From Streptomyces viridosporus (GTDB lineage: Bacteria; Actinomycetota; Actinomycetes; Streptomycetales; Streptomycetaceae): a stretch of DNA of 53,255 nt. Under the pieces are notes generated by a model. It did not search any database. It was given only the letters and a program-made list of their open reading frames with translations, and was not told where the DNA came from. The DNA is taken from NCBI RefSeq assembly GCF_002078235.1, contig NZ_MSGP01000126.1:1-53255 (forward strand). The letters are read 5' to 3'. The stretch's first letter is position 1, and each line of letters opens with the position of its first letter. The position numbers were made by a program, and so were the translations under genes. Below, piece by piece: positions 41,182 through 50,504 of this stretch.

Positions 41182-41323
41182 CCCTCGTGGGGCCCTCGCG
41201 CGTGAGCCTTCTCTCGCTTGGTGCAAACGGCTTCAAAAGTGTTTTATCGGTCGTACGGCGGGTGGGCGTCGCCCATCCGGCGTGTATGTTCCGGGGCCGA
41301 GAGCCATGGAAGGGACCAAACCG

Positions 41324-41896
41324 GTGAACAAGAAGCTCGCGGCCGCACTGTCCGGCGGTGCGGTACTGGTACTGGCGCTGACGGGATGCAGCAGCGACGA
41401 CGGCAACGAGAAGCTGGACGCCTGGGCGAAGGAGGTCTGCGACGCGGTGCAGCCGCAGGCCAAGAAGATCGCGGCGGCCAACGCCGCGATCCAGAAGGAG
41501 ACCTCGGACAACAGCACCCCGGAAGAGGTCCAGAAGGCCGATTCGAAGGCGTTCCAGGACATGTCCGACGCCTACAAGGCGATCGGCACGGCCGTGAACA
41601 AGGCCGGGGCGCCGGACGTCGAGAACGGCGAGCAGAAACTGACGAACGCGGTGAAGGAGCTCAACGGCATCTCCGCGTCGTACGCCTCCCTGAAGAAGCA
41701 GGTCGACGCCCTCGACACCGAGGACCAGGCGAAGTTCGCCGACGGTCTGAAGGGCATCGCCACCGAGCTGGACAAGCTGAGCAAGAGCGGCAACGACGCC
41801 CTCAACGAACTGGAGGAGGGCGAGGTCGGCGAGGCGATGGCCCGGCAGGCCAGCTGCAAGACGGCCACCGCGCCGGCGTCGGCCGCGGAGGGCTGA
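41324..41896 (+). CDS. Small secreted lipoprotein
   Basis: 190 aa. Signal peptide NKKLAAALSGGAVLVLAL followed by the lipobox LTGC, so it is lipid-anchored at the outer face of the membrane. The mature part is a charged helical bundle (AKKIAAANAAIQKETSDNS...; VDALDTEDQAKFADGLKGI) with two further cysteines (EVCDAVQ and QASCKTA) that may pair. No enzyme motif. The GTG start has AAGGGA 8 nt upstream; an ATG 18 bp earlier is possible. Function unknown. Confidence 0.78.
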   Translation: MNKKLAAALSGGAVLVLALTGCSSDDGNEKLDAWAKEVCDAVQPQAKKIAAANAAIQKETSDNSTPEEVQKADSKAFQDMSDAYKAIGTAVNKAGAPDVENGEQKLTNAVKELNGISASYASLKKQVDALDTEDQAKFADGLKGIATELDKLSKSGNDALNELEEGEVGEAMARQASCKTATAPASAAEG

Positions 41897-41961
41897 GACG
41901 TCCACGGCGGCCGGCCCGACCGCGGCACGCGCGGGCCGGGAGCGGCGGTCACAATGGGGGC

Positions 41962-43482
41962 GTGAGTAACGCCGGCCTGCCGCCCCTGCCCTCGTCCGAC
42001 CGCCCCGACGCCGCCGCCCGGCTGCGGGACGCGCTGCTCGGAGCCTCCTTCACCGCCGACGGGCTGCTCGAACTGCTCGGGGCCCCCGCGTACGCGGCGC
42101 TGGCCCGCGGCGAGACCGTGCCCGCCCTCCGGGCCACCCGCGGGGACACGCCGCTGGAGGTGCTCGTACGGCTGTTCCTGTTGCAGCAGCCCGTGCCGCG
42201 CGCGCGGGTGGCGGACGTGCTGCCCGTGGACACCTGCCTGGAGAGCGGGTGGCTGACGCGGGCCGGCGCGGACGAGGTCGCCGCGACCGTGGACGTGCGG
42301 CCGTACGGCGGGCCGGACGGCGAGGACTGGTTCATCGTCTCCGACCTGGGGTGCGCGGTCGGCGGCGCCGGGGGCATCGGCAGCCGTGACGAGGGAGTCG
42401 TCCTCGGTGTCGGCGGGGCGTCCACGACCCTGGCCGGCATCACCGTCCGCAGGCCCGTCTCCTCCGCGCTCGACCTCGGCACCGGCTCCGGCATCCAGGC
42501 CCTGCACGCCACCCGGCACGCCACACGGGTGACGGCCACCGACGTCAATCCGCGCGCGCTGCACATCACCGCGCTCACCCTGGCCCTCTCCGGCGCCCCG
42601 GCCGCCGAGCTGCGCGAGGGGTCGCTGTTCACGCCCGTCCGGGACGACGAGACGTACGACCTGATCGTGTCCAACCCGCCCTTCGTGATCTCGCCGGGCG
42701 CGCGGCTCACCTACCGCGACGGCGGGATGGGCGGGGACGATCTGTGCCGCACGCTCGTTCAGGGAGCGGGAGAACGGCTCAGCGAGGGCGGATTCGCGCA
42801 GTTCCTCGCCAACTGGCAGCACGTCGAGGGGGAGGACTGGCAGGACAGGCTCAGGTCTTGGGTGCCGCGGGGGTGCGACGCCTGGATCGTGCAGCGCGAG
42901 GTGCAGGACGTCACCCAGTACGCCGAGCTGTGGCTGCGGGACGCGGGCGACCACCGCGGGGACGAGGCCGAGTACCGGGCGCGGTACGACGCGTGGCTGG
43001 ACGAGTTCGAGGCGCGCAAGGTGAGGGCGGTCGGCTTCGGCTGGATCACCCTGCGCAGGTCCGGCGCCGCCGTGCCGTCGGTCACGGTCGAGGAGTGGCC
43101 GCACCCGGTGGAGCAACCGCTCGGCGAGACGGTCCGGGCGCACTTCGACCGGCTCGACCACCTGCGGTCGCACGACGACGCGGCGTTGCTCGAGGCGCGC
43201 TTCCGGCTGGCCGCGGAGGTCGTCCAGGAGCAGGTCGGGCCGCCCGGCGCCGAGGACCCGGAGCACATCGTGCTGCGTCAGAACCGCGGGATGCGCCGGG
43301 CCACCAGGATGGACACGGTCGGCGCGGGCTTCGCGGGGGTGTGCGACGGCACGATGAGCGCGGGCCGCATCCTGGACGCCATCGCCCAGCTCCTCGGCGA
43401 GGACCCCGTGCTGCTCCGGGACCGCACGCCCGCACAGATCCGGTTGCTGGTGGAGCAGGGATTCCTGGAGCCGGTCGACTGA
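41962..43482 (+). CDS. Class I SAM-dependent methyltransferase (N-methylase type)
   Basis: 506 aa. A Rossmann methyltransferase core lies in the middle: SAM motif LDLGTGSGIQAL, acidic ATDVNPRAL, and the catalytic SNPPF (NPPY/F of N-methyltransferases acting on bases or Gln). It resembles RlmG/PrmC-like enzymes, flanked by an N-terminal winged-helix-like region and a C-terminal domain of about 200 residues common in actinobacterial members. Target unknown, probably rRNA or a release/ribosomal protein. GTG start; CACAAT 6 nt upstream suggests a leaderless mRNA. A minisatellite starts directly after the stop. Confidence 0.8.
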   Translation: MSNAGLPPLPSSDRPDAAARLRDALLGASFTADGLLELLGAPAYAALARGETVPALRATRGDTPLEVLVRLFLLQQPVPRARVADVLPVDTCLESGWLTRAGADEVAATVDVRPYGGPDGEDWFIVSDLGCAVGGAGGIGSRDEGVVLGVGGASTTLAGITVRRPVSSALDLGTGSGIQALHATRHATRVTATDVNPRALHITALTLALSGAPAAELREGSLFTPVRDDETYDLIVSNPPFVISPGARLTYRDGGMGGDDLCRTLVQGAGERLSEGGFAQFLANWQHVEGEDWQDRLRSWVPRGCDAWIVQREVQDVTQYAELWLRDAGDHRGDEAEYRARYDAWLDEFEARKVRAVGFGWITLRRSGAAVPSVTVEEWPHPVEQPLGETVRAHFDRLDHLRSHDDAALLEARFRLAAEVVQEQVGPPGAEDPEHIVLRQNRGMRRATRMDTVGAGFAGVCDGTMSAGRILDAIAQLLGEDPVLLRDRTPAQIRLLVEQGFLEPVD

Positions 43483-43657
43483 GGGGCGTGAGGTGGTCGG
43501 CCCGGGGGCGTGAGGTGGTCGACCGAGGGGCGTGAGGTGGCCGACTGAGGAGCGTGAGGTGGCCGGCCCGGGGGCGTGAGGCGGTCGACCGAGGAGCGCG
43601 AGGTGGCCGGCCGGGGGGTGTGAGACGGTCGGCCGGGGGCGTGAGGCGGCCGGATCC
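43483..43657. repeat. 22-bp minisatellite, eight units
   Basis: Consensus GGGGCGTGAGGTGGTCGACC plus GA. Units start at 43483, 43505, 43527, 43549, 43571, 43593, 43615 and 43636 (unit seven is 21 bp). They begin at the base after the methyltransferase stop, and the last codons of that gene (GGTCGACTGA) resemble a unit end. No unique spacers, so it is not a CRISPR. The rest of the 363-bp gap is featureless. Confidence 0.85.
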
Positions 43658-43845
43658 GCTCCGCGACCGTGTTGTTTCACGTCGATCCGGAATCCCGTCG
43701 TCGGGATTCCGGACCGGGCCGACCCCGGCTCGCCACCGACCCGCCGCCCCCGCGTTCACCTCCGGTTCGCCCGCGCGCCGCCCGGGCGTGGCAGCGTCAC
43801 TTCCCGACCGGCACCGGCGGACGGGGAAGAGGGGCTCGCGGGACC

Positions 43846-44043
43846 ATGGAGAGCGGACCGGCGATCTTCGCGGGAATGGTGTTCTGCCTGTTCGGGGGCG
43901 GGCTGCTGGCGTGGACCGCGACCCGTGTACGGCAGCACCGCCCCGTCGCCCACGGTGTGAGTCCCGTCGCATCGGCAGCCGTCGCCGGGCTCGCCGCGGT
44001 GATCTTCCTGACGGTCGGCGCATGGTGCTTCACCCGCCTCTGA
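43846..44043 (+). CDS. Small two-helix membrane protein
   Basis: 65 aa with two membrane helices, IFAGMVFCLFGGGLLAWTA and ASAAVAGLAAVIFLTVGAWCF, joined by a short basic loop (RVRQHRPVAHG). GAGGGG lies about 15 nt upstream of the ATG. No family recognised; orthologues near topA in other Streptomyces are annotated only as membrane proteins. Confidence 0.65.
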   Translation: MESGPAIFAGMVFCLFGGGLLAWTATRVRQHRPVAHGVSPVASAAVAGLAAVIFLTVGAWCFTRL

Positions 44044-44181
44044 AGAGCGGATGGCCGCCCCCGATCCCGGGTAACCGGTAGACAGCACTCCGCATAAGCA
44101 CGGGCAGGACTGGACACTCCGGGCGGCAGGAACGGCGGTAGTCGGGTTACCGTTCGAGTGGCCGTTGCGGACTTTTCCCGT

Positions 44182-44211
44182 TTGACACGGGGGCGGGATG
44201 TACCGTCACAC
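44182..44211 (+). promoter_or_regulatory. topA promoter candidate
   Basis: A perfect TTGACA (-35) at 44182-44187; with 18-bp spacing the -10 would be TCACAC, a poor match. A long, suboptimal spacer and G-rich discriminator would suit the supercoiling control known for Streptomyces topA (inference). Confidence 0.4.
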
Positions 44212-44288
44212 TCCGCAGCGTCACCATGACCCGACCCCGGGAGGACCGCCTGGGGAGGCCCCAGCGTCGACCGGAGAGAAGAGCGAAG

Positions 44289-47123
44289 TTGTCCCCGACC
44301 AGCGAGACCGCGAAGGGCGGCCGCCGACTCGTCATCGTCGAGTCGCCTGCCAAGGCGAAGACGATCAAGGGCTATCTCGGCCCCGGATACACCGTCGAGG
44401 CGAGCGTCGGGCACATTCGCGACCTTCCCAACGGCGCCGCGGAGGTGCCGGAGAAGTACACCGGTGAGGTGCGCCGCCTCGGTGTGGACGTCGACCATGA
44501 CTTCCAGCCGATCTATGTGGTCAATGCGGACAAGCGGGCCCAGGTCAAGAAGCTGAAGGACCTGCTGAAGGAGTCCGACGAGCTCTTCCTCGCCACCGAT
44601 GAGGACCGCGAGGGCGAGGCCATCGCCTGGCACCTCCAGGAAGTGCTCAAGCCCAAGATCCCGGTCAAGCGGATGGTGTTCCACGAGATCACCAAGGACG
44701 CGATCCGCGAGGCCGTGGCCAACCCGCGCCAGCTCAACCAGAAGCTGGTCGACGCCCAGGAGACCCGCCGCATCCTCGACCGCCTCTACGGCTACGAGGT
44801 CTCGCCGGTCCTGTGGAAGAAGGTCATGCCCCGGCTGTCCGCCGGCCGGGTCCAGTCCGTGGCGACGCGGCTCGTGGTGGAGCGCGAACGCGAGCGCATC
44901 GCGTTCCGCTCCGCCGAGTACTGGGACCTGACCGGAACCTTCGCGACGGGCCGTGCGGGAGACGCCTCCGACCCGTCGTCGCTGGTCGCCCGGTTGCAGA
45001 CGGTCGACGGCCGGCGCGTCGCGCAGGGCCGCGACTTCGACTCGCTGGGGCAGCCGAAGAGCGCCACCATCCTCCACCTCGACGAGGCGAACGCCCGCGC
45101 GCTGGCCGCCGCCCTGGAGAACACGCGGTTCGCCGTGCGCTCCGTCGAGTCCAAGCCGTACCGCCGCTCGCCGTACGCCCCGTTCCGTACGACGACGCTG
45201 CAGCAGGAGGCGAGCCGCAAGCTCGGCTTCGGCGCGAAGGCCACCATGCAGATCGCGCAGAAGCTGTACGAGAACGGCTACATCACCTACATGCGTACGG
45301 ACTCGACGACGCTGAGCGAGACGGCGATCTCCGCCGCCCGCGCCCAGGTCACGCAGTTGTACGGTTCCGACTACCTGCCCCCGCAGCCGCGCACCTACGC
45401 GGGCAAGGTCAAGAACGCGCAGGAGGCGCACGAGGCGATCCGTCCCTCGGGCGACCGCTTCCGCACGCCCGCCGAGACCGGTCTGACCGGCGACCAGTTC
45501 AGGCTGTACGAGCTGATCTGGAAGCGGACCGTCGCCTCGCAGATGAAGGACGCGACCGGCAACTCCGTCACCGTGAAGATCGGCGGCACGGCGGCCGACG
45601 GACGGGACGTCGAGTTCAGCGCGTCCGGCAAGACGATCACCTTCCACGGCTTCCTGAAGGCCTACGTCGAGGGCGCCGACGACCCGAACGCCGAGCTCGA
45701 CGACCGCGAGCGCCGGCTGCCGCAGGTCGCCGAGGGCGACGCCCTCGTCGCCGAGGAGATCACGGCCGACGGCCACGCCACCAAGCCCCCGGCCCGCTAC
45801 ACCGAGGCGTCGCTGGTCAAGGAGCTGGAGGAGCGCGAGATCGGCCGCCCGTCGACGTACGCGTCGATCATCGGCACGATCCTCGACCGCGGCTACGTGT
45901 TCAAGAAGGGCACGGCCCTGGTGCCGTCCTTCCTCTCCTTCGCCGTGGTCAACCTGCTGGAGAAGCACTTCGGCCGGCTCGTCGACTACGACTTCACCGC
46001 CAGGATGGAGGACGACCTCGACCGCATCGCGCGCGGCGAGGCGCAGGCCGTGCCGTGGCTGAAGCGGTTCTACTTCGGCGAGGGCACGCACAACGGCGGC
46101 GCGGCCGAGGCGGGCAACGGCGACGGGGACCACCTCGGCGGCCTCAAGGAGCTGGTGACCGACCTGGGCGCGATCGACGCGCGCGAGGTGTCGTCGTTCC
46201 CGGTGGGCAACGACATCGTGCTGCGGGTCGGGCGCTACGGCCCGTACATCGAGCGCGGCGAGAAGGACAGCGAGCGGCACCAGCGCGCCGACATCCCGAC
46301 CGACCTGGCGCCCGACGAGCTGACCGTCGAGCTCGCCGAGGAACTGCTCGCCAAGCCGAGCGGCGACTTCGAGCTGGGCACCGACCCGGCGACCGGTCAC
46401 ACGATCGTCGCCAAGGACGGCCGCTACGGCCCGTACGTCACGGAGATCCTCCCCGAGGGCACCCCGAAGACCGGCAAGAACGCGGTCAAGCCGCGCACGG
46501 CCTCCCTCTTCAAGTCGATGTCCCTGGACACGGTGACCCTCGAGGACGCGCTGCGGCTGATGTCGCTGCCGCGCGTGGTCGGCACCGACGCCGAGGGCCA
46601 GGAGATCACCGCCCAGAACGGCCGCTACGGGCCGTACCTGAAGAAGGGCACCGACTCGCGGTCGCTGCAGTCCGAGGACCAGCTCTTCACGATCACGCTG
46701 GAGGAGGCGCTGGCGATCTACGCCCAGCCCAAGCAGCGGGGCCGGGCGGCCGCCAAGCCGCCGCTGAAGGAGCTGGGCGAGGACCCGGTCAGCGGCAGGC
46801 CGGTCGTGGTGAAGGACGGCCGCTTCGGTCCGTACGTCACCGACGGCGAGACCAACGCGACCCTGCGCTCCGGCGACAGCGTCGAGGCGATCACGCCGGA
46901 ACGCGGGTTCGAGCTGCTCGCCGAGAAGCGCGCCAAGGGCCCCGCCAAGAAGACCGCGAAGAAGGCCACCACCAAGAAGGCGGCGGCCAAGAAGGCCCCG
47001 GCGAAGAAGACGGCGGCCGCCAAGAAGACCGCGGCGAAGAAGACGACGACCGCGAAGAAGGCGACCGCGGCGAAGAAGACGGCCGCCGGGAGGGCGACCG
47101 CCCCGAGCGGCGCGGAGGACTGA
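44289..47123 (+). CDS. topA: DNA topoisomerase I with Lys-rich C-terminal repeats
   Basis: 944 aa from a TTG start giving LSPTSETAKGG; an upstream ATG in frame has no homologous-looking sequence. TOPRIM domain (VIVESPAKAKTI; DEDREGEAIAWH), catalytic Tyr in YITYMRTDS (about residue 334), then four C-terminal repeat modules with GRYGPY/GRFGPY and no zinc fingers. The last 70 residues are alternating Lys-Lys and Ala/Thr (KKTAKKATTKKAAAKK), which in Streptomyces TopA anchor the enzyme on DNA and raise processivity. It relaxes negative supercoils and is essential. Confidence 0.94.
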   Translation: MSPTSETAKGGRRLVIVESPAKAKTIKGYLGPGYTVEASVGHIRDLPNGAAEVPEKYTGEVRRLGVDVDHDFQPIYVVNADKRAQVKKLKDLLKESDELFLATDEDREGEAIAWHLQEVLKPKIPVKRMVFHEITKDAIREAVANPRQLNQKLVDAQETRRILDRLYGYEVSPVLWKKVMPRLSAGRVQSVATRLVVERERERIAFRSAEYWDLTGTFATGRAGDASDPSSLVARLQTVDGRRVAQGRDFDSLGQPKSATILHLDEANARALAAALENTRFAVRSVESKPYRRSPYAPFRTTTLQQEASRKLGFGAKATMQIAQKLYENGYITYMRTDSTTLSETAISAARAQVTQLYGSDYLPPQPRTYAGKVKNAQEAHEAIRPSGDRFRTPAETGLTGDQFRLYELIWKRTVASQMKDATGNSVTVKIGGTAADGRDVEFSASGKTITFHGFLKAYVEGADDPNAELDDRERRLPQVAEGDALVAEEITADGHATKPPARYTEASLVKELEEREIGRPSTYASIIGTILDRGYVFKKGTALVPSFLSFAVVNLLEKHFGRLVDYDFTARMEDDLDRIARGEAQAVPWLKRFYFGEGTHNGGAAEAGNGDGDHLGGLKELVTDLGAIDAREVSSFPVGNDIVLRVGRYGPYIERGEKDSERHQRADIPTDLAPDELTVELAEELLAKPSGDFELGTDPATGHTIVAKDGRYGPYVTEILPEGTPKTGKNAVKPRTASLFKSMSLDTVTLEDALRLMSLPRVVGTDAEGQEITAQNGRYGPYLKKGTDSRSLQSEDQLFTITLEEALAIYAQPKQRGRAAAKPPLKELGEDPVSGRPVVVKDGRFGPYVTDGETNATLRSGDSVEAITPERGFELLAEKRAKGPAKKTAKKATTKKAAAKKAPAKKTAAAKKTAAKKTTTAKKATAAKKTAAGRATAPSGAED

Positions 47124-47184
47124 CACCTCCCCGGAACCCGTCCGTCACCCGGGGAGGATCCTCGCCCCGGGTTCGGAATGCGAA

Positions 47185-47213
47185 CACCCCGGCAGCACTT
47201 CGCTGCCGGGGTG
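47185..47213. terminator. Terminator after topA
   Basis: CACCCCGGCAGC pairs exactly with GCTGCCGGGGTG around ACTTC. A second GC hairpin with a GAGGATCCTC centre lies just upstream at 47148-47170. Confidence 0.8.
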
Positions 47214-47257
47214 TGTGCATGTCAGGCGCGTCGCCCCGTGCTGTCCGCGCGGGCCGA

Positions 47258-47263
47258 TAGGCT
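47258..47263 (+). promoter_or_regulatory. -10 hexamer for leaderless tmk
   Basis: TAGGCT ends 6 nt before the ATG at 47270 and there is no ribosome site, implying transcription from the start codon itself. Confidence 0.5.
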
Positions 47264-47269
47264 GAACGC

Positions 47270-50200
47270 ATGACGCGAGCCGAGCGGCCAACGGCCCACC
47301 GACCGGATCCGGACGACGCCCTGATCGCGGACTCCCGTGAGCGCGCCGTCCGCGCCCTGCTGCGCCGACCCCAGCTGAAACGACTGTGGAGCGCGCAACT
47401 CGTGGGCGGGGTCGGCGACGTCCTCGCCCTCTTCGTGCTGGTCCTGCTCGCCCTCCAGGCGGCGATCGCCGCGGGCTCCTTCGGCGGTGGCCACCGGGGC
47501 GCGGCGTTCGCAGTGGCGACCGTTTTCGGGGTGCGCATCCTGGCGACCGTGCTGTTCGGCGCCGTCCTCCTCGGCCCGCTCACCGCGCTCACCGCGCCGG
47601 ACGGCCCGCTGGACCGCCGCTGGACCATGGTCGGCGCGGACGGACTGCGGGCCGCGCTGCTCATCGTGGCGCCCCTGTGGATCGACTGGATGCCCGACGA
47701 CGCCCTGGCCGTCCTCCTCGTCACCGCCTTCGTGGCGTCGGTCGCCGAGCGCTTCTGGACCGTGTGCCGGGAGAGCGCGGCGCCCGCGCTGCTGCCCGCG
47801 CCGCCCCCGGAGGGCGCGACGGTACGGCCGCTGCCCGACCACATGGACGCGCTGCGCCGCCTGTCGCTGCGCACGGGCTTCGTGGCGATACCGCTCGCGG
47901 CCGTCACGCTCGTCGTCGCGGCCCTGTTCAACAACCTGCTGGGCACGGCGATCGACTGGTTCGCCGAGCACCAGGCGGCCCTCGCCTCGTACGTCGCGGC
48001 CGGGCTGTTCGCCGCGTCGCTGTCCGTGCTGACCTTCCTGGAACTGCCCGACACCCGTACCCCCCGCGCGCGGTCGCCGCTGGAGGGGCTGCGCCGCCCG
48101 AAGAGCGCCGCCGGCGCCGACAAGGGCCGCACCGGTGCGCTGCCGCTGCTGGTGCTCGCGTCCGCGTCCGTCGCCGCCGCGGTGGCGGCCGCGGTCGCCG
48201 TGGCGGTGCTGCACGCCACGGACCTCGACGGCGGTCCCGTGCTCTACGGCCTGATGACGGGCGCGCTGACCGGCGGGGTCGTCGTCGGCATCCGTACCGC
48301 GCCCTCCCTGCTGCCGTCGCTGTCCCGGCGCCGGCTGCTCGCGATGGCGCTCGCCTTCACCGGCATCGCGCTGCTGGCCGCGGGACTGGTGCCGGACGTC
48401 ACCAGCGTGCTGCTGATCATGGCGCTGGCCGGCGTCGGCGCGGGCATCGCCGCCCACACCGGGCACGCGCTGCTCGACCAGGAGACCGAGGAGCAGCGCC
48501 GGGCCCGTACGACCGAGCACCTGCACGCGGTCGTCCGGGTCTTCGTGGCGCTCGGCGCGCTGATCGCCCCGCTGGTGGCCGCGGGCATCGGACCGCACCG
48601 GCTGGAGAACGGCCGGTTCGTCTTCGCGCACGGCGGCGCCGCCTTCACGCTGATGCTGGTGGGCGCGCTGCTGCTGCCGGTGGCCGCGCTGGTGCTGGCC
48701 AAGGTCGACGACCGTTCCGGGGTGCCGCTGCGGCAGGACCTGCGCGACGCGCTGCTCGGCGGCGACCCCGACCAGACGCCCGCCGCCTCCGGCTTCTTCA
48801 TCGCCCTGGAGGGCGGCGACGGGGCCGGGAAGTCCACCCAGGCCGAGGCGCTCGCCGAGTGGATCCGGAACAAGGGCCACGAGGTCGTGCTCACCCGCGA
48901 ACCCGGGGCGACGCCGGTCGGCAAGCGGCTGCGCTCCATCCTGCTGGACGTCTCCAGCGCCGGTCTGTCGCACCGCGCGGAGGCGCTGCTGTACGCCGCG
49001 GACCGGGCCGAGCACATCGACACCGTCGTACGGCCCGCCCTGGAGCGCGGCGCGGTCGTCATCTCCGACCGGTACATCGACTCCTCCGTGGCCTACCAGG
49101 GCGCCGGGCGCGACCTGTCGCCGACCGAGATCGCCCGCATCAACCGCTGGGCCACCGACGGGCTGGTCCCGCACCTGACGGTGCTGCTGGACGTGGCGCC
49201 GGAGACCGCGCGGGAGCGGTTCACCGAGGCGCCGGACCGGCTGGAGTCGGAGCCCGCGGAGTTCCACGCGCGCGTGCGGGCCGGTTTCCTCACCCTGGCC
49301 GCGGCCGACCCGGGCCGGTACCTGGTGGTCGACGCCGGCCAGGAGCCGGAGGCCGTCACCACGGTGATCCGGCACCGGCTGGACCAGGTGCTGCCGCTGT
49401 CCGAGGCCGAGATCCGGGCCCGCGAGGAGGCGCGCCGCAAGGCCGAGGAGGAGGCCCGCCGCAAGGCCGAGGAGGAAGCGGCCCGCAAGGCGGAGGAGGA
49501 GCGCCTGGAGCGCGAGCGCCAGGAGCAGCTGGCGCGGCTGCGCGCCGAGGAGGAGGAGCGCAAGCGGCGCGAGCTGGAGGAGGCGCAGCGGCGCGAGGCG
49601 GAACGGCAGGCGGAGGAGGCCCGGCAGCGCGCCGAGGAGGCCCGCCGGCGTGCCGAGGAGGAGCGCCGGCGCCTCCTCGAGGAGGAGAAGGCGCGCGCCG
49701 AGGAGGAGGCCCGCCGCAAGGCCGAGGAGGAACGCCGCCGCAAGCAGGCCGAGGAGGAGGCGCGGCTGCGCGCCGAGGCCGAGGCACTGCGCCTGGAGAA
49801 GCAGCGCAAGGCCGAGGAGGCCCTGCTGCGGGCGGAGGAGGCCCGGCGGGCCGCCGAACAGGCGGCGGCCGCGGCGGAGGCGGGACCGAGGACGACGGGT
49901 GTCCCGCCGGCCGCGGACACCCCCGCGCCCCGGTCCCCCTGGCCGGGGGCCGAGGAGGCGGTGACCGTGCCGACGCCGGTGGTGACGCCGACGAACGCGT
50001 CGGGCGGGCCGGTGGACGAGACGGCGGTGCTGCCCCGGGTGCGGGGCGAGGACGCCGCCCGTGACTCCGGCGGGACGTCCGGGCGGTCCCGGGGCTCCGA
50101 CGCCGAGGTGACGGCCGAGCTGCCGGTGGTGCCGGATCCGGCCGACGACACCGCGGTCCTGCCTCCCGTACCGCCGGGCGCCGCCGACGAGACCGCGGTG

Positions 50201-50428
50201 CTGCCCCCGGTGCGGGGGGAGAACCGGGAGGACCGCACGCGCGAGCTGCCCCGGATCGACCCCGAGGGCACGCCCCACCGGCGCCGCCAGCGCTCCGACT
50301 GGGCGGAGGAGACCCCGCTGGACGACCTGCCGACGCTGGCGGACGAACTGCTCGGCCCGCACGGCCCGCACGACGAGGACGAGCGGCACGGCGACGAGGA
50401 CGGCCGGGGCCGGGGCCGCCGGCGCTGA
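47270..50428 (+). CDS. tmk: MFS-like/thymidylate kinase fusion with long charged helix
   Basis: 1052 aa in four parts. Residues about 1-495: twelve-helix MFS-type membrane domain. About 503-703: thymidylate kinase with P-loop EGGDGAGKST, LTREPGATPVG and SDRYIDSSVAYQG (DRY/H), which makes dTDP from dTMP. About 711-867: unbroken Arg/Glu/Lys/Ala helix with i,i+4 charge pairs. About 868-1052: acidic Pro-rich tail with the repeat (D/E)(D/E)TAVLP three times. The fusion is known in Streptomyces (SCO3542, as I recall), but the membrane domain's role is not. A -10-like hexamer 6 nt upstream suggests leaderless mRNA. Confidence 0.9.
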   Translation: MTRAERPTAHRPDPDDALIADSRERAVRALLRRPQLKRLWSAQLVGGVGDVLALFVLVLLALQAAIAAGSFGGGHRGAAFAVATVFGVRILATVLFGAVLLGPLTALTAPDGPLDRRWTMVGADGLRAALLIVAPLWIDWMPDDALAVLLVTAFVASVAERFWTVCRESAAPALLPAPPPEGATVRPLPDHMDALRRLSLRTGFVAIPLAAVTLVVAALFNNLLGTAIDWFAEHQAALASYVAAGLFAASLSVLTFLELPDTRTPRARSPLEGLRRPKSAAGADKGRTGALPLLVLASASVAAAVAAAVAVAVLHATDLDGGPVLYGLMTGALTGGVVVGIRTAPSLLPSLSRRRLLAMALAFTGIALLAAGLVPDVTSVLLIMALAGVGAGIAAHTGHALLDQETEEQRRARTTEHLHAVVRVFVALGALIAPLVAAGIGPHRLENGRFVFAHGGAAFTLMLVGALLLPVAALVLAKVDDRSGVPLRQDLRDALLGGDPDQTPAASGFFIALEGGDGAGKSTQAEALAEWIRNKGHEVVLTREPGATPVGKRLRSILLDVSSAGLSHRAEALLYAADRAEHIDTVVRPALERGAVVISDRYIDSSVAYQGAGRDLSPTEIARINRWATDGLVPHLTVLLDVAPETARERFTEAPDRLESEPAEFHARVRAGFLTLAAADPGRYLVVDAGQEPEAVTTVIRHRLDQVLPLSEAEIRAREEARRKAEEEARRKAEEEAARKAEEERLERERQEQLARLRAEEEERKRRELEEAQRREAERQAEEARQRAEEARRRAEEERRRLLEEEKARAEEEARRKAEEERRRKQAEEEARLRAEAEALRLEKQRKAEEALLRAEEARRAAEQAAAAAEAGPRTTGVPPAADTPAPRSPWPGAEEAVTVPTPVVTPTNASGGPVDETAVLPRVRGEDAARDSGGTSGRSRGSDAEVTAELPVVPDPADDTAVLPPVPPGAADETAVLPPVRGENREDRTRELPRIDPEGTPHRRRQRSDWAEETPLDDLPTLADELLGPHGPHDEDERHGDEDGRGRGRRR

Positions 50429-50504
50429 CCCGGTCCGGCGTTGTCGGCGCCCACCCCCACAATGGATCCCGCAAGCCGAACATGACGGAAGGGCGGCGTG
50501 ACCC

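Noticed and set aside
43483..43657. CRISPR array
   Set aside because: Repeats are contiguous with no unique spacers, and there are no cas genes; it is a tandem repeat.
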